34,493 bases of DNA from Spirochaetota bacterium (GTDB taxonomy: Bacteria; Spirochaetota; Spirochaetia; Treponematales; UBA12059): contig QKAK01000212.1 in the NCBI GenBank assembly GCA_003247225.1, positions 1 to 34,493 of the forward strand, given 5' to 3'. Position 1 is the stretch's first letter. Each line of letters opens with the position of its first letter. A program made the translations under genes and the position numbers. A model generated the notes under the pieces. It did not search any database. It saw only the letters and a program-made list of their open reading frames with translations, and was not told the DNA's origin. Positions 24,101 through 31,853 of the stretch are shown one piece after another.

Positions 24101-25252
24101 AGGCGCCGGATAGGCCAGGGCGACGGTCGGAAGGTCGGCCGCCGGGTCCACGCGGCGGGTCACGCCGACGACGGCCTGGTTCCCGGCGACGTCGGTCGCC
24201 GTCAGCTTGACGGTCATCGGGCCGGACTTGGCTGGCGCGGTGAACGGAATCGAGAAATACGGGTTGCCGGGCACGAGCTCCGCCTCGCCGGTTTCCTTAC
24301 CGTAGGCCCATGACAGGCTCCGGAGTCCCACCGTGTCGTAGACCCGGCCCCTCAGCTCGAAGCGGCCGTTGACCGCCTCGCCGTCGGCCGGCGACAGCGC
24401 GACCAGCTCCGGCGCGGTATTGTCGACGAAGTACAGGAAAACGGCGACGCCCTCGGATCCGACCGCGTCTACGCTCTTGAGCCACAGCACCGCGGGCCCG
24501 TCGTCGAGCTTCCTCGTGTCGACGGCGAGCGAGAAGGAAGCCGTCCTGGTCTTCTTGTCGTACGAATGGCGGAGCGGCTGCCAGGTCTCGCCCGAGTCGC
24601 CCGAGTAGGATATCGACGATAGGCCGTTGGCGTCGTAGACCGTACCGGTCACCGTCAGCCGCCCCGAGGCTATCGCGCCGAAGGCCGGCTTGGAGACCTC
24701 GTGGAGCGGCTTGGTACGGTCCAGGTGGAAGGAGACCGAGCTTTCGCCGCCGACCAGGCCGTTGGAGTCGACGCCGCGGGCCGAGATCGTGTGGAGGCCG
24801 TCGGCGACGCCCGCGGTAGGCAGGTAATACGACCAGTAGTCGGAGCCGACGGCGCGTACCCACTCGCCGTCGTCGAGCCGGAGCTCGACGTGGCCGACGG
24901 CGTCGTCGTCCACGCAGGTGCCGACGATGTTCAGGTCGGCGCCGACCCGGGAAAAGGGTAGCGGGTTGACTATACCGGCGATGGGCAGGTCCGAGGCCGG
25001 GTCGACGATAAGGTCGAACGGAATGGCGAACGTGACGTTGCCGGCCGCGTCTACGGCCCTGGCGAGCAGGTTGTACGAGCCTGGCTTCAGCCCCGATACG
25101 TCGTATTCGGTGGTCCAGTTCTCGAGCCCGTCGGCGCTCTGGTAGTCCGTCCCCGGCTTTCCGGCCGGCTCGCCGCCATCCTGCGCGATGGCCGGCGCGG
25201 AGAGCGTGCAGGCGAACAGCGCGACGAGTATGCGATATGCCCTCTTACCCAT
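18200..25252 (-). CDS. Giant exported protein: about 20 Ig-like modules plus C-terminal outer-membrane beta-barrel
   Basis: The 2350-residue product begins with a signal peptide (LVALFACTLSAPAIAQ). About 20-22 diverged modules of ~95-100 residues follow. Each typically starts P-x-h-x-h-x-x-P, continues with G-x-h-x-h-x-G-x-A-x-D-x-x-G-h (for example VSGMAFDDDGVSKVFWRLDG), and ends in a strand ending RAVDxxGN. This is the pattern of bacterial Ig-like domains in adhesins. The last ~180 residues change character to alternating hydrophobic/aromatic strands (ATRFEAGLGLSFFEDNVRLQ, ASFTYFSM) and end RPNIAFGARIGLF, an outer-membrane barrel signature with a terminal Phe. A surface adhesin with its own barrel anchor is inferred. 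The start has a GGGAG site. Tandem hairpins follow the stop. Confidence 0.85.
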   Translation of the reverse strand: MGKRAYRILVALFACTLSAPAIAQDGGEPAGKPGTDYQSADGLENWTTEYDVSGLKPGSYNLLARAVDAAGNVTFAIPFDLIVDPASDLPIAGIVNPLPFSRVGADLNIVGTCVDDDAVGHVELRLDDGEWVRAVGSDYWSYYLPTAGVADGLHTISARGVDSNGLVGGESSVSFHLDRTKPLHEVSKPAFGAIASGRLTVTGTVYDANGLSSISYSGDSGETWQPLRHSYDKKTRTASFSLAVDTRKLDDGPAVLWLKSVDAVGSEGVAVFLYFVDNTAPELVALSPADGEAVNGRFELRGRVYDTVGLRSLSWAYGKETGEAELVPGNPYFSIPFTAPAKSGPMTVKLTATDVAGNQAVVGVTRRVDPAADLPTVALAYPAPESTLEGTVRVVGMARDDDGVASVAWSLDGGPETLIPSAGAFSLELGAVPSGRRELSLRAVDSNGLAGPWLRLPFVYSGAAPSVAIERASDATGSIDFAPGVAVSTIDGKASLQGSVRAANPLVELSYAINGGAPMKLPFSKTADGASFSLPLSPSLPYGVLDLRVEAVDSFGKRGAARAPVLATDYSRARVGPLLDFGLEAAPSAAPSGSPLRASADVPTVTLRDGAPLVGAFVTPFDGEAPRSVRLEPETGLLRASIDGTFVRVERVADGRTAPTAVIVETERGHVFSEGPFTFETDDAPPAVAVVEPAFGSWLRGRVTVRAEASDGDGVASLEYAIDGGEWTPLAADGAKGGSYSGEIDLAGRSGPVRLDLRAIDPSGNAATVSTAFMADSTAPAPVRLLPRPGDRPAGPTLFAFEAGEGLQSLERVELDSGGGYEPLEPAALITFTADPAAGLRLRLTDRAGNSTELDPADGLEPAEAPAAAPAPLEAVKTNAAALPADLSGPVAVFAGSDATGALSFTAPVVREPDEAAFPDYAASPIRASGAASLSISLSGVTPDPKKPVAFWGYGPGELTQPLALKKGAAPDQWTAAVKLAPRPDGRSDVWVAVTEASGELAYARAALEYDSTPPAIEILAPAAADGKASSPGAFTLVVRASDAAGVAALSYVAGDESGGFELAPGSGDAARRFSFPPKAGSVTIRVIAVDGSGNRSQSTLAVAYDAEADAPKARFLAPADGDVLADGPALAFVYASDDDALAGATLTVDGVAVEASGAGPLYAIDLGEPRLGKRSAMARAADATGVSSAPVPVSFVQRGAAPRLSFTSVMTPASAGPAPEPAAFRSGSALVSDGKTVIVASAEAPNGLAKAEWALNGGAWSSLAAPKPGADGSYELRLPLPAGLAYERNLVRLRVTDAFGQAAEATASFYRVAPDRGLESTAAEGVYLYDERVADGAAVVAPGTAIGSLWYGRPVAELAIEPPVEYAEATFDGRALRLTGLADGGVGAEPVTLVVRTVDGESFRSSPLRLVVDSGPPALTIAEPASGAPTTGSWRLAGEASDANGLAELAWSADGGLSWTPIEPGDGPAYSAELSPEADDGPVGLLVRAVDGSGAASYALTAVSRDTAAPALSFETPRAVDTVNGTVLLSGYAEDASPIVGVEYSPDGVAWEALEGAARGAARGAEAGPADTRGLSFSRLVDLGSLPEGGLAMALRATDASGNVTTIRPLDPEGPAFAVDIEADKPTVQIQIPAENEVMRSDFTVSGMAFDDDGVSKVFWRLDGSDWTPLEVSNGFAVPFRLLDLADNEHRFEAYAVDLNEVAGETVSLGFRVSREEPVGRLDAPAVEVTNRGVITLSGVASDANGIESVRLSFDNGSTYDAAVGTTEWSYSLDTRIVPDGVHAVYLRLTDGYGTPGLAAGLLSVDNSAPTVSIDTPADGEEAIGSITVGGRVEDGIALKGLSLIVTRLGSDDPELVVESSASGVFREDVDLGALAPGWYNIQARAVDMAGNEAYDSRNVVVLESRKADYAELAFPAHGEPVAGRFTIDGRVVSAERIERAAITLDGQPFATVELGAGGWFSLAVEPGSVADGRRSFRVEAVSPSGTAFASEPREIEYRLDGPWVDIDSLATGDFVIGRPYLVGSAGWDTPAPESADKEAQAAYKKLAAGRKPVRVEISRDNGKTWQDASGAAAFKYRLETQEYPDGVLRLTVRATFSGGDSAVRKRMVVLDTRPPAIEILKPAENGRYNGVVSVEGVASDANGLSEVSVLLRSGDKSKYEIPGFIQGSYADLHLLGATRFEAGLGLSFFEDNVRLQVELGRGFDAQPSWTNLLGFATDDTPASELSRFGGYVLGARLLANVAYLPFSYWFGPDWDFFSMSFTLGASFTYFSMRDAIGQIFSPPDDRYMVLSGVVGQWEFAKFAFDSRVLKSVGLYFEGGLVFIPSEASTRLEEFIRPNIAFGARIGLF

Positions 25253-25379
25253 GGCGGACTCCCTGGAACGAACGGATTAGCCTGCCTCTAATATCGGCAG
25301 TACCAACGATATGATATACGCTATATTTATGCGACAAAATTGTAGCACATAATTGGGCGTATCGCTTAAAATCCTGTGA
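25253..25379 (-). promoter_or_regulatory. AT-rich promoter region of the Ig-repeat gene
   Basis: Two minus-strand candidates are visible. TTTTGT (25334-25339) and TATCAT (25311-25316) are 17 nt apart. TACAAT (25339-25344) is preceded by TGC as an extended -10. Leaders would be about 50 or 80 nt. The stretch is conspicuously AT-rich for this genome. Confidence 0.45.
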
Positions 25380-25408
25380 TTGAGAAAGGCGCCCGCATCC
25401 GCTATACT
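25380..25408 (+). promoter_or_regulatory. Promoter of the phosphofructokinase-signalling operon
   Basis: TTGAGA (25380-25385) and TATACT (25403-25408) are separated by 17 nt, close to the sigma70 consensus. The predicted start is near 25415, about 59 nt before ATG 25474. No other convincing promoter is seen before the next three genes. Confidence 0.7.
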
Positions 25409-25473
25409 CTTTGCCGTCGCGATGCCGGGCCGCCCCTCTATCATGGCGAGGCATCGCCCGGCAAGGATGGAAC

Positions 25474-26805
25474 ATGTCCGACGATCTAGACTTCACCGTT
25501 CCGGATCTCGGGGCGCGCACGGTGCGCTCCCCGCTGGCCTTCTCGCTGTCTTCCGGAGATTCGATCGCTAACTACGTCGACGACGCCGACCGGATACGCT
25601 GGAATTCGAGCGCCCGGGCCTCCGGCGACGGCTGCGCCGACTCGAGCCTGCTCGAGAAGGCCGGGCCCAGGGAGCGGCTGTACTTCAATCCCGCCCACGT
25701 GCACGCCGGCATCGTGACCTGCGGCGGGCTCTGCCCTGGCCTCAACGACGTCATCCGCGCCCTGGTGCGCTGCCTCTGGAACCGCTACGGCGTCAGGCGC
25801 GTCTCCGGCGTACGCTTCGGCTACAAGGGCTTCCTGCCGGAGTACGGCCTGCCGGTCAAGGAACTGACGCCCGACGTCGTCGACGACATCCACAAGATAG
25901 GCGGCACGATACTCGGCTCGTCGCGCGGCGGCGGCGAGCGTACCGCCGAGATAGTCGACGCGATAGAGCGGATGAACCTGAACGTGCTGTTCGCCATAGG
26001 CGGCGACGGCACGCAGAAGGGCGCGATGGCGATAGCCGACGAGCTCGACCGGCGCAGGCTCAAGGTCGCCGTGGTCGGCATACCCAAGACCATCGACAAC
26101 GACCTCCTGTTCGTCGACCGCAGCTTCGGCTTCGAGACGGCGGTCGAACGGGCCAGCGACGCGGTGACGGCCGCCCACGCCGAGGCCCACTCGTCGATCA
26201 ACGGCGTCGGGCTCGTCAAGCTGATGGGCCGCGACTCGGGCTTCATCGCGGTGCATACGGCGCTCGCGACCCACGAGGCCAATTTCGTGCTGATACCCGA
26301 GGCGCCGTTCGACCTGGACGGCCCGAACGGCCTGCTCGCCCACCTGGAGCGCAGGCTCCAGGCCAGGAACCACGCCGTCATCGTCGTCGCGGAGGGAGCG
26401 GGCCAGGACGCGATCGTCAGCGATCCGTCGGCGACCGACGCGTCGGGCAACCGGCGCCTCGGAGACGTCGGCGCGTGGCTCAAGGACGCGATAACGGCCC
26501 ATTTCAAGGCGCGCGGCGTCGAGCTGAACCTCAAGTACATCGACCCGAGCTACATGATACGGAGCGCGCCGGCCTGCCCGACCGACTCTGTCTACTGCGA
26601 GCGCCTGGGCAACAACGCCGTCCACGCCGCGATGGCCGGCAAGACCCGCGTCCTGATCGGCATGGTCAATAACGAATTCGTCCACCTGCCCACCGGCGTC
26701 GTCGTGACCCGGCGCAACAAGGTGGATCCCGAGGGCAGCCTGTACCGCGACGCCATCGACGCGACCGGCCAGCCCGTCTCGATGCGCAACGCGCGGGAGG
26801 CGTAA
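25474..26805 (+). CDS. pfkA: 6-phosphofructokinase, G/K-signature clade (probably ATP-dependent)
   Basis: The enzyme phosphorylates fructose 6-phosphate in glycolysis. The 443-residue product has [11 protein letters not shown] (phosphate loop), [11 protein letters not shown] (Gly179), GIPKTIDND (Lys205, catalytic Asp region) and [11 protein letters not shown]. In the PFK superfamily Gly at the first signature position favours ATP, while Lys at the second is common in PPi enzymes. The G/K combination is typical of the longer clade shared with plants and spirochaetes, generally ATP-dependent. An N-terminal extension of ~75 residues precedes the core. ATG 25474 has an AAGGATGG site. It is the first gene of a four-gene transcript, with 1 nt before the regulator. 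Ile codons are split 11 ATA, 12 ATC and 0 ATT. Confidence 0.93.
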   Translation: MSDDLDFTVPDLGARTVRSPLAFSLSSGDSIANYVDDADRIRWNSSARASGDGCADSSLLEKAGPRERLYFNPAHVHAGIVTCGGLCPGLNDVIRALVRCLWNRYGVRRVSGVRFGYKGFLPEYGLPVKELTPDVVDDIHKIGGTILGSSRGGGERTAEIVDAIERMNLNVLFAIGGDGTQKGAMAIADELDRRRLKVAVVGIPKTIDNDLLFVDRSFGFETAVERASDAVTAAHAEAHSSINGVGLVKLMGRDSGFIAVHTALATHEANFVLIPEAPFDLDGPNGLLAHLERRLQARNHAVIVVAEGAGQDAIVSDPSATDASGNRRLGDVGAWLKDAITAHFKARGVELNLKYIDPSYMIRSAPACPTDSVYCERLGNNAVHAAMAGKTRVLIGMVNNEFVHLPTGVVVTRRNKVDPEGSLYRDAIDATGQPVSMRNAREA

Positions 26806-26806
26806 C

Positions 26807-28090
26807 GTGGCCAAGGCCAGCGTGCTGATCATCGACGAGTCCGACCTGTTCAGGGATTACCTCAAGGCCAGGCTCGGCCGGGCCGGGCTCGTGGCGGAGG
26901 CCGCGATCAACGGCCTCGACGGCATCTCGAAGATGCGCGACGACCCTCCCGACCTCGTCGTCATGGACTACCACCTGACGCGCAAGACCTGCCAGGAGGT
27001 GCTCGAGGAGAAGGCCCGCAACCCGAACACCGCGGGCATCCCCGTCGTGCTCACCGCCCACAAGATCGACAAGAGCCGCCTCCTCGAGCTGGTCCGCTAC
27101 AACATACGCAAGGTGTTCATGAAGCCGATCAAGATGGACGGCTTCTACCAGATAGTCTCCGAGATCACCGGCGCCCGCTTCGAGGTCGACAAGACGCCGT
27201 GCATCGTCGAGGCCCACGTCAACGATAACATCGTGTTCGTCGAGCTGGCCAAGGGCATCAACCTCGAGAAGGTCGACCTGCTGCGCTTCAAGATCCGGGA
27301 GCTGCTCGACCTGTACGCGATCCAGAAGCCGCGCGTGCTCGTGATGCTGTCGGACATGGAGCTGAGCTTCGTCGACGGGCCGAACCTCGAGGCCCTGCTC
27401 GAGACGGTCTCCGAGGCGTCGAGGGCGAAGCCGCGGCACATCAAGGTGCTGAGCCGCTCGGGCTTCGCCAAGGAATTCGTGGCTGGCCAGCCGCGCTTCG
27501 CCGACATCGAGGTGGTATCGAGCCTCGAGTACGCCCTCGACGGGCTCGTCGCCGAGGCGGCGAGGGCCGCCGACGCGCCAGGCGACAAGGCGGCCATCAT
27601 CACCGACCGCATCCTGTCCGCCCAGGGCTCGGCCTCCGGCGGCGAGTCGGTGGAGATGCGCTTCGAGGCGGAACGCGGCTCGGCGCCGCGGCTGTCGATC
27701 GAGTCGGCCAGGCACCTCGGCGACGGCCTGTCGATAGCCGTGGTCGACGACGACTTCGTCATCCAGGAGCTGCTCAAGACCACCTTCGAGGCGATAGACG
27801 CGAAGGTGCATACCTTCCCGAACGGCAGGGAATTCCTGACCGCGGTGCGCTCGAGGGTGTTCGACCTCGTCTTCCTCGACCTGCGCATGCCCGAGGTCGA
27901 CGGGTTCGGGGTGCTCGCCGAGCTGTCCGCCCAGGACCTCGAGATGCCGATCATCGTGCTGTCCGCCGTCACCCAGCGCGAGTCGGTGGTCAGGGCCTTC
28001 AAGGCCGGCGTCAAGAGCTACCTGGTCAAGCCGCTCAAGCCGGAGCAGATACTCAGGAAGACCCTGGAGATACTCAAGGCCAATTTCTAG
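26807..28090 (+). CDS. Response regulator with REC - STAS-like - REC architecture
   Basis: The 427-residue product starts with GTG 26807, preceded by GGGAGG inside the end of pfkA. REC1 (residues ~4-120) has acidic residues IIDES, phosphoacceptor Asp54 (VVMDYHL) and Lys106 (FMKPI). Residues ~131-228 (EAHVNDNIVFVELAKG, then LVMLSDMELSFVDGPNLEAL) look like a STAS or anti-anti-sigma-type fold. A linker of ~75 residues follows. REC2 (308-425) is complete, with VVDDD, Asp358 (FLDLRMP), a Ser in VLSA and Lys408 (LVKPL). There is no DNA-binding or enzymatic output domain, so signalling probably goes through protein contacts. The hybrid kinase 30 nt downstream is the obvious partner. Confidence 0.88.
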   Translation: MAKASVLIIDESDLFRDYLKARLGRAGLVAEAAINGLDGISKMRDDPPDLVVMDYHLTRKTCQEVLEEKARNPNTAGIPVVLTAHKIDKSRLLELVRYNIRKVFMKPIKMDGFYQIVSEITGARFEVDKTPCIVEAHVNDNIVFVELAKGINLEKVDLLRFKIRELLDLYAIQKPRVLVMLSDMELSFVDGPNLEALLETVSEASRAKPRHIKVLSRSGFAKEFVAGQPRFADIEVVSSLEYALDGLVAEAARAADAPGDKAAIITDRILSAQGSASGGESVEMRFEAERGSAPRLSIESARHLGDGLSIAVVDDDFVIQELLKTTFEAIDAKVHTFPNGREFLTAVRSRVFDLVFLDLRMPEVDGFGVLAELSAQDLEMPIIVLSAVTQRESVVRAFKAGVKSYLVKPLKPEQILRKTLEILKANF

Positions 28091-28120
28091 CGAGCCGCCC
28101 TCGGCGGGGCAGGAGCGACC

Positions 28121-30559
28121 ATGACAGCGCCCGACGACATATTCCGCGCCTCGTTCACCCAGGCCAGGCAGGCGATGATCGTGCTCGACGAGCGGGGCAT
28201 CCCGGCCGTCTGGAACGCCGCGTTCGAGGAGCTGTTCACCGAGCTGGCCGGCTTCGTGCCCGAGCGGCTGGCGGTGCCGCTGTTCGACTGGCTCGAGGAG
28301 CGGGAATCCTTCGGCTTCTCCTATTACGTGACCGAGGTGCTGCACGGCCGGATGGGCAAGGCCGTCGTCGAGGCCGGCGCGCGGACCGCCACCGGCCGCC
28401 GCCTCTGGCTGCGTACCACGCTGTCGCCGCTCCGTATCGACGGCGACGCGCGCGGGCCCGGCCCCATCGACCCGGCTCTCGGCGAGCGCTGGATATGGTG
28501 CTCGTTCCAGGACGTCACCGAGCAGAAGCTCAAGGAGCGCGAGCTGGTCTCGGCCAAGGAGGAGGCCGAGAAGGCCACCCAGACCAAGAGCCAGTTCCTG
28601 GCCAACATGAGCCACGAGATACGCACGCCGATCCAGACCATCCTCGGCATGACCGAGCTGCTCGGCGAGACGGCGCTGGACCGGGAGCAGGCCGACTACG
28701 TGCGCACGGTACGGTTCTCGGCCGACGTGCTGCTCGGCCTGATCAACGACGTGCTCGACTTCTCCAAGATCGAGGCCGGTAAGCTCGATATCGAGGCCGC
28801 CGACTTCGACCTCCGCGCCACGCTCAGGCAGGCCGTCGACCTGATCATCCTGGAGGCGCACACGAAGGGCCTCGAGGTCATAGTCGATATCGACGAGGCG
28901 CTGCCCGAGGTCGTCCACGGCGACCCCGGCCGGCTCAGGCAGATCGTCGTCAACCTCTTCAAGAACGCGGTCAAGTTCACGCATTCGGGCGAGGTGGTGG
29001 TAGCCGCGAGGGGCGCCCCCCGCAAGGGCGGGCCCGCCTCGATGGCGCTGTCGGTGGCCGACAGCGGGACCGGCGTACCGGAAGCCGTCAAGGGCAGGCT
29101 GTTCACGCCGTTCACGCAGGAGAGCGCCGGCTCCAAGACCAGGGGCGGCACGGGGCTCGGGCTCGCCATATCGCGCCACCTGGTCGAGGCGATGGGCGGC
29201 AGGATCTGGCTCGAGCCGAACAAGCCGCGCGGGTCTCGCTTCTGCGTCGAGCTGCCGCTCGGCGAGCCGACCGATTGGCCGCCGCGCCCGCCCAAGCCGC
29301 CGCGGGGCAGGCTCAAGCCGGCGCGCGTGCTCGTCGTCGACGACCACCCGATGGCCCTCGCGCAGGCGATGCGGCTGGCCGTATCGTTCGGGCTCCGGGC
29401 CGACGGCGCGACGTCGGGTGACGAGGCGCTGGCGGCGATGCGGGACGCGGCGGCCGCCAAGAAGCCGTACGCGGTCTGCCTCGTCGACCAGAACATGCCG
29501 GGCATGGACGGCTGGCGGCTCGGCGCCGAGGTTACCGCGGATAGGCAGATAAACGGCTCGCGCCTCGTGCTGCTGGCGCCGGAGGGAGCCATAGGCCCGG
29601 ACGCCAAGATGAAGCTGCTGCAATGGTTCAACGGCTACGCGGTCAAGCCTATCAATCCCGACGAGCTCTACGGCGTGCTCGAGCGCGCGCTGGCGGACGA
29701 GGTGGACCTTCCGTCGGCCGAAGAGGCCGAGCCGGCGGCCGAGGCCGCGCCCGCGGCCGACGCGGCCGCCTCGGATCGGGCGGCGGGCGCCAGCCTGAAC
29801 CTGACCGTGCTGCTCGCCGAGGACCATCCGGTGAACCAGGAGCTGTTCGCGGCGCTGCTGCGCAAGCTCGGCTGCGAGGTGGGGCTGGCCTCGGACGGCG
29901 CCGAGGCGCTGGAGCTGGCCTCGCGCGGCGACTACGACATGGTGCTGATGGACATCTTCATGCCGAGGATGAACGGCTACGAGGCGGCCCGGGCCCTGCG
30001 GGAGCGCGGCTACGCCAAGCCGATCATCGCGGTGACCGCGAGCGCCCTCAAGGGCGAGCGCGACAAGTGCATCGAGGTCGGGATGAACGACGTGCTCGTC
30101 AAGCCGTTCAAGAAGTCCGACCTCGCGGCGACCCTGGGCTTCTGGGCCGAGAAGGCCAGCGAGGCCGAGGCGCCGGTCTACGCCGCGGCGCCGGAATCGG
30201 GCGTCGGCGGCCAGGAAAGCGCCGCGCTCGACTTCGACGGCCTCGTCGAGACCTTCCTCGGCCAGCGCGGCAAGGTGATCGAGCTGCTCTCCCGCTTCTC
30301 TACGAAGACCCGGTCGCAGCTCGCCGACCTCGAGGCGGCGGCCGCCGCCGGCGACGCCAAGACGATGCGCGAGATAGCCCATTCCATAAAGGGCGCCGCC
30401 TGGAGCCTGTCGGCCAGGTCGCTCGGCGACGCGGCGATGATCATCGAGAAGGCGGCCGCCGACGGGGACGCCCAGGCCGCCGGCGCGTCGCTCCGTGAGC
30501 TCGGCGAGCGCTTCGCCGAATTCGAGTCGATAGCCAAGTTCTACTCGGAGCGGTCGTGA
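28121..30559 (+). CDS. Hybrid sensor kinase: PAS - HisKA - HATPase - REC - REC - HPt
   Basis: This 812-residue protein lacks a membrane segment, so it probably senses a cytoplasmic signal through the N-terminal PAS-like domain (1-135). The HisKA motif [14 protein letters not shown] carries His165. The ATPase domain has the N box [14 protein letters not shown], then VADSGTGVP and [22 protein letters not shown]1 has VVDDHP, Asp456 and Lys509. REC2 has AEDHP, Asp611 (LMDIFMP) and Lys661. The C-terminal HPt has IAHSIKGAA with His754. A full intramolecular phosphorelay is thus encoded, probably ending on the co-transcribed REC-STAS-REC protein. The start has GGAG 5 nt before the ATG. The TGA overlaps the GTG of rnhB. 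Confidence 0.95.
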   Translation: MTAPDDIFRASFTQARQAMIVLDERGIPAVWNAAFEELFTELAGFVPERLAVPLFDWLEERESFGFSYYVTEVLHGRMGKAVVEAGARTATGRRLWLRTTLSPLRIDGDARGPGPIDPALGERWIWCSFQDVTEQKLKERELVSAKEEAEKATQTKSQFLANMSHEIRTPIQTILGMTELLGETALDREQADYVRTVRFSADVLLGLINDVLDFSKIEAGKLDIEAADFDLRATLRQAVDLIILEAHTKGLEVIVDIDEALPEVVHGDPGRLRQIVVNLFKNAVKFTHSGEVVVAARGAPRKGGPASMALSVADSGTGVPEAVKGRLFTPFTQESAGSKTRGGTGLGLAISRHLVEAMGGRIWLEPNKPRGSRFCVELPLGEPTDWPPRPPKPPRGRLKPARVLVVDDHPMALAQAMRLAVSFGLRADGATSGDEALAAMRDAAAAKKPYAVCLVDQNMPGMDGWRLGAEVTADRQINGSRLVLLAPEGAIGPDAKMKLLQWFNGYAVKPINPDELYGVLERALADEVDLPSAEEAEPAAEAAPAADAAASDRAAGASLNLTVLLAEDHPVNQELFAALLRKLGCEVGLASDGAEALELASRGDYDMVLMDIFMPRMNGYEAARALRERGYAKPIIAVTASALKGERDKCIEVGMNDVLVKPFKKSDLAATLGFWAEKASEAEAPVYAAAPESGVGGQESAALDFDGLVETFLGQRGKVIELLSRFSTKTRSQLADLEAAAAAGDAKTMREIAHSIKGAAWSLSARSLGDAAMIIEKAAADGDAQAAGASLRELGERFAEFESIAKFYSERS

Positions 30560-31161
30560 ACGGGAGAGCGGGGCAGGGCGACCTGTTCGGGCCGCCCGAC
30601 CTGTCGTCCTACCGGGTCGTCTGCGGCATCGACGAGGCGGGGCGAGGCCCGCTGGCCGGGCCCGTGTCGGCGGCGGCGGTGATCCTGCCCGACGGATTCC
30701 CGCTGCGCCTGCTCGACGACTCGAAGGCCCTGTCGGCCAAGGCCCGCGACGAGGCGTACGCCGTGATAGTCGAACGGGCCCGCTGGGCCAACGAGTGGGC
30801 CTGGCCCGCGGAGATCGACGAGCTGAACATACTCGGGGCGACGATGCTGGCGATGCGGCGGGCCTTCGCCCGGCTCGGCGAGACGCCCGACCTGGTCGTC
30901 GTCGACGGCAACCGGGACCCCGGCCTGCCATGCGCGTGCAGGCCGATGGTCAAGGCCGACGCTATCGTGCCGGCCGTTATGGCGGCGTCTATAGTCGCGA
31001 AGGTCTCGAGGGACCGGCTGATGGAGCGCTACGATTGGCTGTACCCGGAATACGGCTACGCGCGCCACAAGGGCTACCCGACGGCCGCGCACCGGGCCGC
31101 GTGCCGCGCCCTGGGGCCGTCCCCGGTGCAGAGGATGAGCTTCGACTATTCGAGGGAATGA
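30556..31161 (+). CDS. rnhB: Ribonuclease HII
   Basis: RNase HII cuts the RNA strand of RNA-DNA hybrids and removes misincorporated ribonucleotides. The 201-residue product shows [14 protein letters not shown] (Asp26, Glu27), VVVDGNRD (Asp117) and [13 protein letters not shown] (Asp153), the acidic metal-binding set. [14 protein letters not shown] is a family landmark near the end. The start is GTG 30556, which overlaps the hybrid kinase stop (GTGA) and has CGGAG upstream, so translation is coupled. Its place behind signalling genes is probably accidental co-transcription. Confidence 0.96.
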   Translation: MNGRAGQGDLFGPPDLSSYRVVCGIDEAGRGPLAGPVSAAAVILPDGFPLRLLDDSKALSAKARDEAYAVIVERARWANEWAWPAEIDELNILGATMLAMRRAFARLGETPDLVVVDGNRDPGLPCACRPMVKADAIVPAVMAASIVAKVSRDRLMERYDWLYPEYGYARHKGYPTAAHRAACRALGPSPVQRMSFDYSRE

Positions 31162-31162
31162 T

Positions 31163-31181
31163 CGCGGGGCCCGGCCCCGCG
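31163..31181. terminator. GC-only hairpin between convergent rnhB and the PUR-domain gene
   Basis: An 8-bp all-GC stem with a three-base loop (CGCGGGGC and its complement) begins right after the rnhB stop codon. There is no T-run on either side, so termination efficiency is uncertain. Its position between convergent genes supports a 3'-end role. Confidence 0.4.
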
Positions 31182-31198
31182 GCGATTGGCTCTCGGGG

Positions 31199-31795
31199 CT
31201 ACTCGTCCCGCTTCGGGACCTTCTTGACCGTCAGGCGCTTGCCGGCCGGCTTCTTCTCGGGCGTAGCGGCCGCGGGGGCGGGCTTGACCGCCTTCTTGAC
31301 GCGCAGCACGCGTCCGGTGGTCCTGGCGCGGCGGTCGTCGTTCGGGCCTACCGCCGAGCGCCCGGTAGCCTTCTCGATGTCGCGGCGTACCGAGTCGCGG
31401 CGTACGGAGTCGCGGTCGCCCGCGGCGGCCTTGTCGCGCTTCTTGCCGGTGTCGATGTAGTGCCTGGGCTTCTCGTCGTCGGATAGGCGGCGCTCGGCGT
31501 CCCTGCCGTCGTCGCGCGGGGCCATGGCCTCGCGCCTGGTCCGGGGCGGCTTGGAGCGCTCGGAGGGGGCGGCATCGTTCATCGCCTCGAGCGACTTCGA
31601 GAAGGCCTTGAGGAATTCGTCGGCGTTGTCCTGGAACACGACGATCGATCGCCGGTCGAAGTCGCCGGTCTCGGTGGGCTTGCTCTCGACGATCGAGAGG
31701 AAGAGGTCGCCCATGCGGTTTTCCTTGACGTTAAAGAAGTACGTCCTGCCGTCACACGCCATGCGCGTTGAAAAGAGCTCTCCACGAAGGCCCAT
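31199..31795 (-). CDS. PUR-alpha-like (DUF3276-type) nucleic-acid-binding protein with basic tail
   Basis: Residues 1-75 form a compact beta-rich domain (GELFSTRMACDGRTYFFNVK, later DLFLSIVESKPTETGDFDRR and SIVVFQDNADEFLKAF) that matches the bacterial PUR/DUF3276 family, of which a Borrelia member is a DNA/RNA-binding regulator. The remaining ~120 residues are a disordered, strongly charged tail with a DSVRR direct repeat and a Lys/Pro/Ala-rich end (VKKAVKPAPAAATPEKKPA), probably adding non-specific nucleic-acid affinity. The track ORF to 33373 is an out-of-frame readthrough of the neighbouring gene. ATG 31795 has a GGGAGGGG site and its own promoter. The 198-residue product is probably cytoplasmic. 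Confidence 0.88.
   Translation of the reverse strand: MGLRGELFSTRMACDGRTYFFNVKENRMGDLFLSIVESKPTETGDFDRRSIVVFQDNADEFLKAFSKSLEAMNDAAPSERSKPPRTRREAMAPRDDGRDAERRLSDDEKPRHYIDTGKKRDKAAAGDRDSVRRDSVRRDIEKATGRSAVGPNDDRRARTTGRVLRVKKAVKPAPAAATPEKKPAGKRLTVKKVPKRDE
31383..31412 (-). repeat. 15-bp tandem duplication in the PUR-protein tail
   Basis: Two adjacent 15-nt units (CGGCGTACCGAGTCG and a copy with one mismatch) encode the repeated DSVRR. The reading frame is kept. Such in-frame repeats are prone to copy-number change. Confidence 0.8.
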
Positions 31796-31824
31796 CGATC
31801 CCCTCCCTATGAATACACTCGCGG

Positions 31825-31853
31825 ATCTTAACGCTTTATGCGGTTTTATGCAA
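31825..31853 (-). promoter_or_regulatory. Promoter of the PUR-domain gene, nested in the end of the mutase gene
   Basis: Minus-strand TTGCAT (31848-31853) and TAAGAT (31825-31830) are exactly 17 nt apart. The -35 overlaps the last codons and TAA of the upstream phosphohexomutase. The predicted start is near 31818, leaving a ~23-nt leader with the GGGAGGGG site. Confidence 0.7.

Noticed and set aside
28095-28107. Small hairpin CCGCC-CTC-GGCGG between regulator and hybrid kinase as a terminator
   Set aside because: Only 5 bp, no T-run, and it lies inside a tight operon directly before the next ribosome binding site.
26666-30931. 1421-codon minus-strand ORF antisense to the signalling operon
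   Set aside because: It is a GC-bias shadow: low-complexity Arg/Ala/Gly/Leu/Asp product with no domain, while the plus strand encodes unmistakable PFK, receiver and kinase motifs.
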